NCBI RefSeq assembly: GCF_900142925.1
Contig: NZ_FRCN01000003.1
Span: 24,597-88,596 of the forward strand
Origin: Chitinophaga sp. CF418
Lineage (GTDB): Bacteria; Bacteroidota; Bacteroidia; Chitinophagales; Chitinophagaceae
Direction: 5' to 3'
Length of the DNA: 64,000 nucleotides
The notes under the pieces are model-generated. The model had not been told where the DNA came from. It made no database searches and saw only the letters and a list, made by a program, of their open reading frames with translations. Positions 28,365 through 34,954 of this stretch are shown here, piece after piece. Position 1 is the first letter of the stretch. Each line of letters begins with the position of its first letter. Made by a program: the position numbers and the translations under genes.

Positions 28365-28568
28365 TTACTTTCCTGTAGTAGGCCAGTGCGTATCGACAGT
28401 AGTATCATCATCTGTTTTTCCACCCGTAATATCACCACCATCAATCTCCTCTATATCATCTTTACCTTCACCCTTAATAATTCCAAATGCCTTCAGTTTA
28501 TCAATATCCACGATGCTGTCTTTTTTGTCTTTTGGTTTGGCTTTTTTGTTTTTTTTCTTCTGTGACAT
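28365..28568 (-). CDS. Small Lys/Asp-rich peptide with GG motifs
   Basis: 67 residues. A strongly basic start (MSQKKKNKKAKPKDKKDS) is followed by an acidic helix, then GGDITGG and a Thr/Asp-rich tail DDDTTVDTHWPTTGK. There is no Cys and no signal peptide. The GGDITGG could be a C39 cleavage site, leaving a short Thr-rich product that the dehydratase could act on. It ends four bases before the exporter gene. I cannot name it; a second type of substrate or an immunity or chaperone peptide is possible. Confidence 0.5.
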   Translation of the reverse strand: MSQKKKNKKAKPKDKKDSIVDIDKLKAFGIIKGEGKDDIEEIDGGDITGGKTDDDTTVDTHWPTTGK

Positions 28569-28575
28569 GACACGT

Positions 28576-28779
28576 CTATTTATTTTGATTAATATCGATT
28601 AACAAGTCGTTAGTTTTGAACGAATAATTAGTAGAATCATCCTGTTCATAAATCGGAGGTTTATACTCCTTAAATCCACCATACACTGCATCCGACTCTT
28701 CTTTTTTTATCTCGAAAGCCGTGCATTTTTCCAATCCAGGCTTGGTATTTTTAGAAAATAAATCTTTTAGCTTCTTCAT
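28576..28779 (-). CDS. Small peptide with GGF motif, second substrate candidate
   Basis: 67 residues: MKKLKDLFSKNTKPGLEKCT, then an EESDAVYGGF motif near residues 27-36 and a Tyr/Pro/Asn-rich tail (YKPPIYEQDDSTNYS). The leader length, the acidic stretch before GGF and the position next to the exporter fit a GG-type leader peptide. The core has no Cys and several Ser/Thr. It lies 7 bp before the next small peptide. No family recognised. Confidence 0.5.
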   Translation of the reverse strand: MKKLKDLFSKNTKPGLEKCTAFEIKKEESDAVYGGFKEYKPPIYEQDDSTNYSFKTNDLLIDINQNK

Positions 28780-28815
28780 TTACAACTGATTTATTTTGTT
28801 AAATATTACTCCCAA

Positions 28816-29658
28816 TCAATAGAATAACTTAATAACCCTTTCAGTATTAGGAAACATGTCCTTTGAAGTCCGTAAAAAATGATCGGCAGCATTAATATAG
28901 TGGCTCCGGTCCTGAAGATCTATGTCCGTGAATACAATCAAAAAGTTCTTTAGCGTATGCTCCATTTCGTTACAATCCTTGAAATGCTGAATGAGCTCTT
29001 TTAAGAAAACAATCAAAGATTTCACATAAAGCGCCACATCATTCTTCATTCTAGCCAATACACCCAATAATTCAAACAGCACCTGGTAAGTCATAGCACA
29101 CCGCAACTGCGACTCTTCCTCCTGTACAGGATGTTCTATTTTATCCAGGTACTTTACTCCAGCCGATTCTTTGGTTAAAAGAAACCATATCAGCCGGTAG
29201 CTCAACCGAATGCCATCTTTTAGCTTTGATTCAGCAAAAAAGATCCTGGCGAGATTATGATATTGTTGAATCTGAATAAATACCAGGAAACTAAATCTCC
29301 TCGACATCTTCAAACGTTCATTCGTAATTATTGATCTATAAGTGAGCAGCCGGGCAAGCGACATACGTTTTAACTTATAATACAGATAAGCTTTCTTGGG
29401 ATACAAACAATCAAACAGAACAGCATTAAGATCTGACCCTTTTTCTTCATTTTCAAGTCTCTTTTCGCCATCTTCAAAAATCCTGACACTCTCTTCTACC
29501 TTCTTACTCTTTGCCAGGTTTAAAGCATTTTGAAAAACCGATTCATAGTAATCATATCTTGACAATTCCTCTCCGCGCGCCACCTTTGCCAGGATTTCCC
29601 TGGAATATATATTGGAGAAAAAGTCCTCACTGGCTATATTATAAGTGGCTGTATTCAT
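28816..29658 (-). CDS. Helical protein of unknown function in the RiPP locus
   Basis: About 280 residues from the ATG at 29658, which has an AAAGGA-type binding site 7 bases upstream; the longer frame from 29676 lies inside the radical SAM gene. The product is all-helical and soluble and looks like TPR/alpha-solenoid: pairs such as FQNALNLAKSKKVEESVRIF and KAYLYYKLKRMSLARLLTYR recur through its length. No catalytic residues stand out. Its start overlaps the radical SAM 3' end, so it is translationally coupled and may recruit the leader peptide or partner the enzyme. No homologue comes to mind. Confidence 0.6.
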   Translation of the reverse strand: MNTATYNIASEDFFSNIYSREILAKVARGEELSRYDYYESVFQNALNLAKSKKVEESVRIFEDGEKRLENEEKGSDLNAVLFDCLYPKKAYLYYKLKRMSLARLLTYRSIITNERLKMSRRFSFLVFIQIQQYHNLARIFFAESKLKDGIRLSYRLIWFLLTKESAGVKYLDKIEHPVQEEESQLRCAMTYQVLFELLGVLARMKNDVALYVKSLIVFLKELIQHFKDCNEMEHTLKNFLIVFTDIDLQDRSHYINAADHFLRTSKDMFPNTERVIKLFY

Positions 29659-30964
29659 TGCTATTCCTTTTATCAATGATATTCATCAGTTTTTTTGCTA
29701 CTATTTCTTTCTTTTTATTCTCATCAAAATCATATACGCAGTAATCCTTTCCTGCATTTTCCATAGCGTGTTGTGAGCACCCGCCATTACACAATGGCAT
29801 AATAGGACATTCCAGACAGGGTTTATTTTTGAATTTAATATCCATCCTGTCATGGAATTTTGAATTCCATTCGATACTACCATCATCCTTCAGCAGCCCT
29901 TCCTTAGCATCAGGTGCAAAGTTTCGTGCCGTACACTTATACACATCCCCGTTATAATTAATTGTTGCGTTATTTACTTTGTCCGCATAACAGGAGTGCC
30001 TTACACTATCCGGAACGGCTCCTTCTGCCGCCACGAATCCAATATCTCTGACTAACCTGATCAGGCTTCTTACCCTGTCAGACATTACTTTATCATCACT
30101 CACCTGCCAAACTTTGTGAAATGATATGGTGGCCCAATGCCTTTTCTCATTAGAAATAGCACACAGATCGTCAAAAACCTCTTCAAAACCATCCATATTA
30201 GTGGCGGTATAATTCACTCTTATACCCACGTGAAAATCGTTCTCACACAACTTCACAATATTATTTATAATAGTATCGTACGATCCCTTTGTAGCACTAA
30301 CATACCTCACGGTATTATGTGTTTCTTTATTCCCGTCCAGGGTAATCTGGAGACCGGTAATTGTATATTTCTTCAGCGATTGAATAATCTCATCTGTGAG
30401 GAGAAATCCGTTAGTAGTAAAATGGCAGGAAAGATGAATATTATGAATGGCACAAAAGTCTTCCGCAAAATCCATGATAGGTTCAATAACATCACGATAA
30501 TACATTAGCGGCTCTCCGCCAAACCATGCAATATGAAAAGATTTAAGGTTGGGGTTTGTTTCAATTATATTCGCAATTAAAGAACAGGTTTTATTAACCG
30601 TTTCCTTATTCATCTTAGAGCCTTTCACATGCGATTCGTAACAATACCAGCATTTGAAATTACAGTTCATAGTAGGGTTTACTATCAATTCATAATGCGT
30701 ATCGTTCTTATCAACCTTAGCACTTAATTCCTTGACTTTTTCCACCTCGTCAACTTCATTCCCTACAAAAAAACCATTTTTGCAAAGAGAACTATATAAT
30801 GTTGGATGATATTCTGAAAGCTCTTCTATATGCTCCGGCGTTCTGATAGCGTCAAGAATGTCAGAAATGGTCGGATCTATGGCAATAAATTTATTGCTGA
30901 ATGCATTATAGATATAATTTTTGTTTTCATAAACCAGACTGGTGTTAAACTGACTTTTCTTCAT
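29639..30964 (-). CDS. SPASM-domain radical SAM peptide maturase
   Basis: 441 residues. The radical SAM cluster motif CNFKCWYCY (CxxxCxxC, about 104-112) is followed by the GGEP motif in AWFGGEPLMYYR. The C-terminal SPASM/twitch region carries the Cys-rich HSCYADKVNNATIN, DVYKCTARNF, CLECPIMPLCNGGCS and DYC segments, enough for two auxiliary iron-sulfur clusters. Such enzymes form thioether, C-C or other links in ribosomal peptides. It lies downstream of the three GG-leader precursors and a hairpin, and upstream of the helical protein. The exact chemistry cannot be told from sequence. Confidence 0.93.
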   Translation of the reverse strand: MKKSQFNTSLVYENKNYIYNAFSNKFIAIDPTISDILDAIRTPEHIEELSEYHPTLYSSLCKNGFFVGNEVDEVEKVKELSAKVDKNDTHYELIVNPTMNCNFKCWYCYESHVKGSKMNKETVNKTCSLIANIIETNPNLKSFHIAWFGGEPLMYYRDVIEPIMDFAEDFCAIHNIHLSCHFTTNGFLLTDEIIQSLKKYTITGLQITLDGNKETHNTVRYVSATKGSYDTIINNIVKLCENDFHVGIRVNYTATNMDGFEEVFDDLCAISNEKRHWATISFHKVWQVSDDKVMSDRVRSLIRLVRDIGFVAAEGAVPDSVRHSCYADKVNNATINYNGDVYKCTARNFAPDAKEGLLKDDGSIEWNSKFHDRMDIKFKNKPCLECPIMPLCNGGCSQHAMENAGKDYCVYDFDENKKKEIVAKKLMNIIDKRNSNEYSHL

Positions 30965-31035
30965 AATACATCATTTAAGTATAATTAAAAACAAACAAGA
31001 TTATCAGTAGCCGAACAATAGCAGATTGTAGCTTA

Positions 31036-31078
31036 AAATGAATAGCCCATCTTTCTTTATCGGACAGGCTATTCATTT
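31036..31078 (-). terminator. Hairpin between precursors and biosynthetic genes
   Basis: A perfect 12-bp inverted repeat (31036-31047 with 31067-31078, AAATGAATAGCC/GGCTATTCATTT, loop 19 nt), followed on the minus strand by TTTT. It sits between the last precursor and the radical SAM gene. In RiPP loci such a partial terminator keeps precursor mRNA more abundant than enzyme mRNA; that role here is inferred. Confidence 0.6.
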
Positions 31079-31139
31079 ATTAAGTGTAAGGAATGCCTTC
31101 CAGAAATCTATCCTAACAGCCTCAAGCCATATGCATCTA

Positions 31140-31331
31140 TTATTCAGTAGGCTTGGTAGGGTTAGTAGTACAATGACATTTAGAGATATTAATGTCACCT
31201 GAACTGAGGCTTTCAGCATCCAAAGCATCTGAAAACCCTCCTGCTAGCTGACCTGCTTCATTTTCACTCAATTTTTGGAAATCAAGAGATTTGGCAGCTT
31301 TCTCAATAGCTGATTTCTTTTCTGTGGACAT
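31140..31331 (-). CDS. RiPP precursor 1, GG leader, Cys-His-Cys core
   Basis: 63 residues. The leader begins MSTEKKSAIEKAAKSL and contains the LSENEAGQLAGG motif, so cleavage by the C39 exporter is expected after Gly 32. The core is 31 residues, begins FSDALDAES, is acidic and Ser/Thr-rich, and ends with the conserved NISKCHCTTNPTKPTE (Cys 52 and Cys 54). This leader pattern (LS-E---L-GGF) matches the Bacteroidota GG-type natural-product precursors associated with radical SAM/SPASM enzymes. It is the copy nearest the biosynthetic genes. Confidence 0.85.
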   Translation of the reverse strand: MSTEKKSAIEKAAKSLDFQKLSENEAGQLAGGFSDALDAESLSSGDINISKCHCTTNPTKPTE

Positions 31332-31486
31332 AACTTAAAAATTTGAGGTTTAAGCCTACTCTTTACAATGGTTTTCGGCAGTCCCATATTGTTGCAACAA
31401 GCAGTTTAGATTAGCCTGCTTTTCCTTTAGCATTGCTACTTCTTGTCGCTTTTGAACTAAAAACATCTACCTGATCAAAACTGATC

Positions 31487-31678
31487 TCAGGTTGTTTCAG
31501 GCGTAGAAGTACAGTGGCATTTAGAAATATTGATTTCAAATCCACCATCATCGGCGTCACTTTCAGCAACAGCATCTGAAAAGCCTCCGGCTAACTGACC
31601 CGCTTCATTTTCGCTCAATTTTTCAAACTCAAGAGATTTAGCAGCTTTTTCAATAGCTGATTTTTTTTCTGTAGACAT
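31487..31678 (-). CDS. RiPP precursor 2, GG leader, Cys-His-Cys core
   Basis: 63 residues, with a leader nearly identical to that of copy 1 (LEFEKLSENEAGQLAGGF). The core FSDAVAESDADDGG is more acidic and ends NISKCHCTSTPETT with Cys 54 and Cys 56. The start is the ATG at 31678, where the shared MSTEKKSA begins. An apparent upstream start at 31747 lies inside the conserved untranslated segment that all three copies share, so it is an artefact. Confidence 0.85.
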   Translation of the reverse strand: MSTEKKSAIEKAAKSLEFEKLSENEAGQLAGGFSDAVAESDADDGGFEINISKCHCTSTPETT

Positions 31679-31837
31679 AGTTTTAATTTGAAAAGTGGCG
31701 CCTACTCTTTGTAATGGTTTTCGGCATCCCCATATTGTTGCAACCAATATTTTATTTTTTAGCCTGCTTTTTTTGTCAGCGTGCTACTTGTTGTCGCTTT
31801 TGAATTAAAGGCTTCTACCGGATTAAAACGTATAGGC

Positions 31838-32029
31838 TCAATCTGTGGTAGGCGCACCGGTGCAATAACATTTGGAGATATTTAGTCCTCCACCGCTCTC
31901 ATCAGAGTCACTTTCAGAAATAGCATTTGAAAAACCTCCTTCTAACTTACCAGCTTCAGTTTCACTCAGTTTTTCAATCTCAAGAGATTTGTCAACGTTC
32001 TCGATAGCTGATTTTTTTTCTGTAGACAT
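31838..32029 (-). CDS. RiPP precursor 3, GG leader, Cys-Tyr-Cys core
   Basis: 63 residues, the most divergent copy: leader IENVDKSLEIEKLSETEAGK and LEGGF, core FSNAISESDSDESGG ending LNISKCYCTGAPTTD. The leader length, GG position (31-32) and the Asn-Ile-Ser-Lys-Cys-X-Cys-Thr block are kept while the acidic stretch between them varies freely. This points to selection on the C-terminal block. It is the first copy after the receptor gene. Confidence 0.85.
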   Translation of the reverse strand: MSTEKKSAIENVDKSLEIEKLSETEAGKLEGGFSNAISESDSDESGGGLNISKCYCTGAPTTD

Positions 32030-32103
32030 AGTTTTAAATTTGAAAAGTTGTGCCTACTCTTTGTAATGGTTTTCGGCATCCCCATATTGTTGCAACCAAT
32101 ATT

Positions 32104-34497
32104 TTATTTGAGCCTGCTTTTTTCATCAGCATTGCTACTTTTTATATCTTTTGATTTAAAGGCTTTTCCAAGATTAAAATTGTACACAGATGTAAGTGAA
32201 AGAACGCGGCTTTGTTCTTTCTGTCTTATCCGGATAACCGATTCATTATAATAGCTGGTAGCCTTAAAGTTATTGGTGTAAAAAATATCGCTTATAGATG
32301 CTTTTACAGTAAGCTTATTTTTCAGAAGTTTCTTCTGTATCCCTAAATCAAAACTTGCGACACGCCCCGTAACAATATTACCGGTAACAACCCTCGGCGT
32401 ATAAAACCCATTCAGATTTATACCAAATCCATTCGTGAGACTGATATCCTGTTCCGTTTGCAGTACAAATGATCCCTTTTTAATAGAAAACTCCGGTGCA
32501 ATAGATTCTGTATAGGTTAGCAATAGATTATTACTGGTGTTCCACCATTCAGTTATTTTAACAGGAATGCTGAATGTGCCGGTATATACAGCATTACTGC
32601 CTGTATTCTTCCGTAATATTATCATTTGCTTGAGAGCAGGATCATTCTCAATCACCTGGTTAATGACATCTTTTGTATGAGAATAACTTAACCCGATATA
32701 ATACTGACTCTTAAAAATATAGCCCAGCTCAACAGCATTAGTGAATTGCGGATTCAAAAAGGGATTACCCGTTTGTATGGTATAATTATCAATAAAATAC
32801 TTATATGGATTTAACTCAAAGTAGGACGGACGCTTAATTCGCCTGTTATAGGAAAAAGTAAGCGCATTGCTTTCGTCCTTATTAAGGTTCTTCTTTAAAA
32901 AGACTGATGGAAAAAGGTTGAAATAATTCCGCTCCACAATCGTATCCTGCCCACCACCCTTTAAGGTGCCTGAAATATCACTGTTTTCACCCCGTATCCC
33001 AAGTTTATACTCTATACCCGCCGCGCTTCCACTAAGATTAACAAAGCCCGCATATATCTTCTCGCTGTATTTATAATTAAATCCGAGACCGGGAATATGT
33101 CCCCATTCACCGTTACTATAATTCTCATAGGCATTATCATTATTAATATCAGTAACGGTAGCTTTTCCTCCGAAAGACAGTCCCATTCCCCGCTTTAACA
33201 TCTTGTTATACTTAACATCTGCCGTAAATATTTTCGCAATACTGGGGTACAGAAAATTAAAAACAGTGTCTGCAATCACGGAATTATTGAAATCAAATGT
33301 TTTGCTGTAAGTTCCACTTATCCCGTTTCTATCGTTATAGGTATAATCCGAAACCAGGGTAAATTTAGAGCCTAAAGAATCTGTGGTAATCCCATAATTC
33401 AAGCCTATATTCGAAAACTTCGTTTTTGTAAAGGAAGGGAATATCCCATCAGAAAGGGTATTATTCTGCTGTACCGGATAATTTATAGTTGTTACTGAAT
33501 GGCTGGTATCCTTATACCACCCAAACTGGCCGGTATAATCAATAGCAATGTATTCCTTATTGCTGATATCGTAGGTGGCGCCCAGTTTTACGTTATTCGA
33601 ATTTCGCCATCCGGTCGAAGATGTAGTAGCATGATACTGTCCGTTATCAGTAAAACTCCTGTCCTGGGTAATATCCTGAAAATTTTTCTCCCGTCCGTAG
33701 GAATAACTACCACTTAGTCCCACTTTCTTCTTTCTGTAGTTTAGACTCACATAAGGTTGATAGGCAGGATATTTTCCTATCCCGATAGAGTAATCTGCGC
33801 CTATATAACCATTCAAACCGCTATTTAGATTTTTCTTCAATACGATATTAATAATACCACCACTACCTTCTGCATCATATTCTGCCGGAGGATGAGCTAT
33901 AATTTCTATGGATTTAATATCGTTTGATTTTAAATTCGCCAGGTAGTTCTTTAAATCATCTCCCTTCAGATTAAGCATTCTTCCATTAACCATTACACGG
34001 GTTCCCCATACTCCATTAATAGAGATATTACCATTATTTACGAAGACTCCCGGAGCTAAGCGGAATAAGTCGATAGAAGATTTTCCTGTCGCAATGGCAT
34101 TATCCTGCACATTCATTACAACACGATCTATCTTTCTCGTTACGAAGGGTTTATTGGCTGTTATTGTTACTTCGCGTAGCTGTTTCTCACTTTTCTTCAA
34201 AACAATTACTTCCGAATCCAGTGAGGTTTGTAGTTGAATTTCCTTTGAAAAATCTACGTATGACGTATGTCTTATTTTTAGTTCATACTTACCCACACTG
34301 TCAATCATTAACTTAAAACTGCCGTCTTCGGAGGCAATTTTTTCACCAATGACTAAAGCGCCTTTTAGTACAACAATAGAGGCAAACGGAACGGATTGCC
34401 CGGTTTCATCAGTAACTCTTCCTGCAATAGAAACTGCCTGAGCACTAACCCCCATAACAAACAACATACTCACTAAATAAAAGACGATAATTTTCAT
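32104..34497 (-). CDS. TonB-dependent outer-membrane beta-barrel receptor (OMP_b-brl_3 type)
   Basis: About 797 residues from ATG 34497; the frame runs upstream to 34524. It has a signal peptide (MKIIVFYLVSMLFVMGVSA), a CarboxypepD_reg-like domain (SIAGRVTDETGQSVPFASIV), a plug (VTITANKPFVTRKIDRVVMN; GVWGTRVMVNGRML) and a long beta-barrel. This group resembles colicin-type receptors and is not a SusC protein: there is no SusD partner. It is the first gene of the RiPP locus and its 3' end was duplicated with the precursors. It may take up the matured peptide or the peptide's ligand, or confer self-protection (inference). Confidence 0.9.
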   Translation of the reverse strand: MKIIVFYLVSMLFVMGVSAQAVSIAGRVTDETGQSVPFASIVVLKGALVIGEKIASEDGSFKLMIDSVGKYELKIRHTSYVDFSKEIQLQTSLDSEVIVLKKSEKQLREVTITANKPFVTRKIDRVVMNVQDNAIATGKSSIDLFRLAPGVFVNNGNISINGVWGTRVMVNGRMLNLKGDDLKNYLANLKSNDIKSIEIIAHPPAEYDAEGSGGIINIVLKKNLNSGLNGYIGADYSIGIGKYPAYQPYVSLNYRKKKVGLSGSYSYGREKNFQDITQDRSFTDNGQYHATTSSTGWRNSNNVKLGATYDISNKEYIAIDYTGQFGWYKDTSHSVTTINYPVQQNNTLSDGIFPSFTKTKFSNIGLNYGITTDSLGSKFTLVSDYTYNDRNGISGTYSKTFDFNNSVIADTVFNFLYPSIAKIFTADVKYNKMLKRGMGLSFGGKATVTDINNDNAYENYSNGEWGHIPGLGFNYKYSEKIYAGFVNLSGSAAGIEYKLGIRGENSDISGTLKGGGQDTIVERNYFNLFPSVFLKKNLNKDESNALTFSYNRRIKRPSYFELNPYKYFIDNYTIQTGNPFLNPQFTNAVELGYIFKSQYYIGLSYSHTKDVINQVIENDPALKQMIILRKNTGSNAVYTGTFSIPVKITEWWNTSNNLLLTYTESIAPEFSIKKGSFVLQTEQDISLTNGFGINLNGFYTPRVVTGNIVTGRVASFDLGIQKKLLKNKLTVKASISDIFYTNNFKATSYYNESVIRIRQKEQSRVLSLTSVYNFNLGKAFKSKDIKSSNADEKSRLK

Positions 34498-34659
34498 AAA
34501 TAAAATTTGTACTGACCATGTCATTTGAAGCAGTTATCCTTATCTGAACTGAATTTCTAAAACATTCTCATCAATAGAAAACGACTTCGATGAGTATATG
34601 TGGTTTTTCGACGAGAATGGGTAGTGGTTCGATCAAGTTGGTTTTCTGGGGTATAATAA

Positions 34660-34920
34660 TTCGGTCAAAAGAACCTGATAATCAACACATCAAGGGGTAT
34701 AAATGATCAAGTGGGCATTTTTACCGCTACGGCTGTAAGCGATGCCACTTATAACTGGTACATAGGCGGTACATGTCTGTATCAGCAGTTCAGCCACAGG
34801 CAAGCAAAACATCTAAACTAACGGCATCTTTAGAAGGAATTCGGGAAGTAAGAATTATCGGCCAGACTGGAAATCGCTATCCCCGACCGACCACCAACAA
34901 CGAGTGTATGGTAATCTCAT
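34660..34920 (+). pseudogene. Remnant of a secreted protein with type IX sorting tail
   Basis: Two frames give recognisable pieces: about 34,697-34,818 reads NDQVGIFTATAVSDATYNWY and IGG, like the Ig-like segment of the matrixin-type protease at 51,747; a second frame from 34,773 reads ASKTSKLTASLEGIREVRII followed by GQTGN, close to that protein's SQTAKTVKLAGTGKDIREVR and ISQKGD. The frameshift and the missing start mark it as a decayed paralogue. The rest of 34,498-34,954 is intergenic and should carry the divergent promoters of the receptor and M61 genes. Confidence 0.55.
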
Positions 34921-34954
34921 CTGTAATTCATAAATTGTCAAACAAACACCTATT

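Larger units (their letters stand above)
31398..32175 (-). repeat. Tandem duplication unit of about 350 bp (3 copies)
   Basis: Start-to-start distances of the precursors are 351 and 347 bp. Each copy of the unit has the same order: about 80 bp related to the 3' end of the TonB-receptor gene (GCTTTTTT...AGC---GCTACTT---CTTTTGA-TTAAAGGC on the plus strand), then a leader segment with the palindrome GTTGCAAC and GCCGAAAACCATT, then the precursor. The receptor-derived part is found at 31,411-31,480, 31,760-31,830 and, as the functional gene end, 32,104-32,175. The unit therefore arose by tandem duplication across the receptor/precursor junction. Confidence 0.85.

Noticed and set aside
31487..31747. 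Extended precursor 2 with 23 extra N-terminal residues
   Set aside because: The extra part lies in the conserved untranslated segment that also precedes the other two precursors; the shared MSTEKK start at 31678 is the real one.
19956..34524. A LanC-type cyclase hidden among the unassigned genes
   Set aside because: None of the unassigned proteins has the zinc-binding Cys-His-Cys layout or the GxxG repeats of LanC; the helical protein at 28,816 lacks them.
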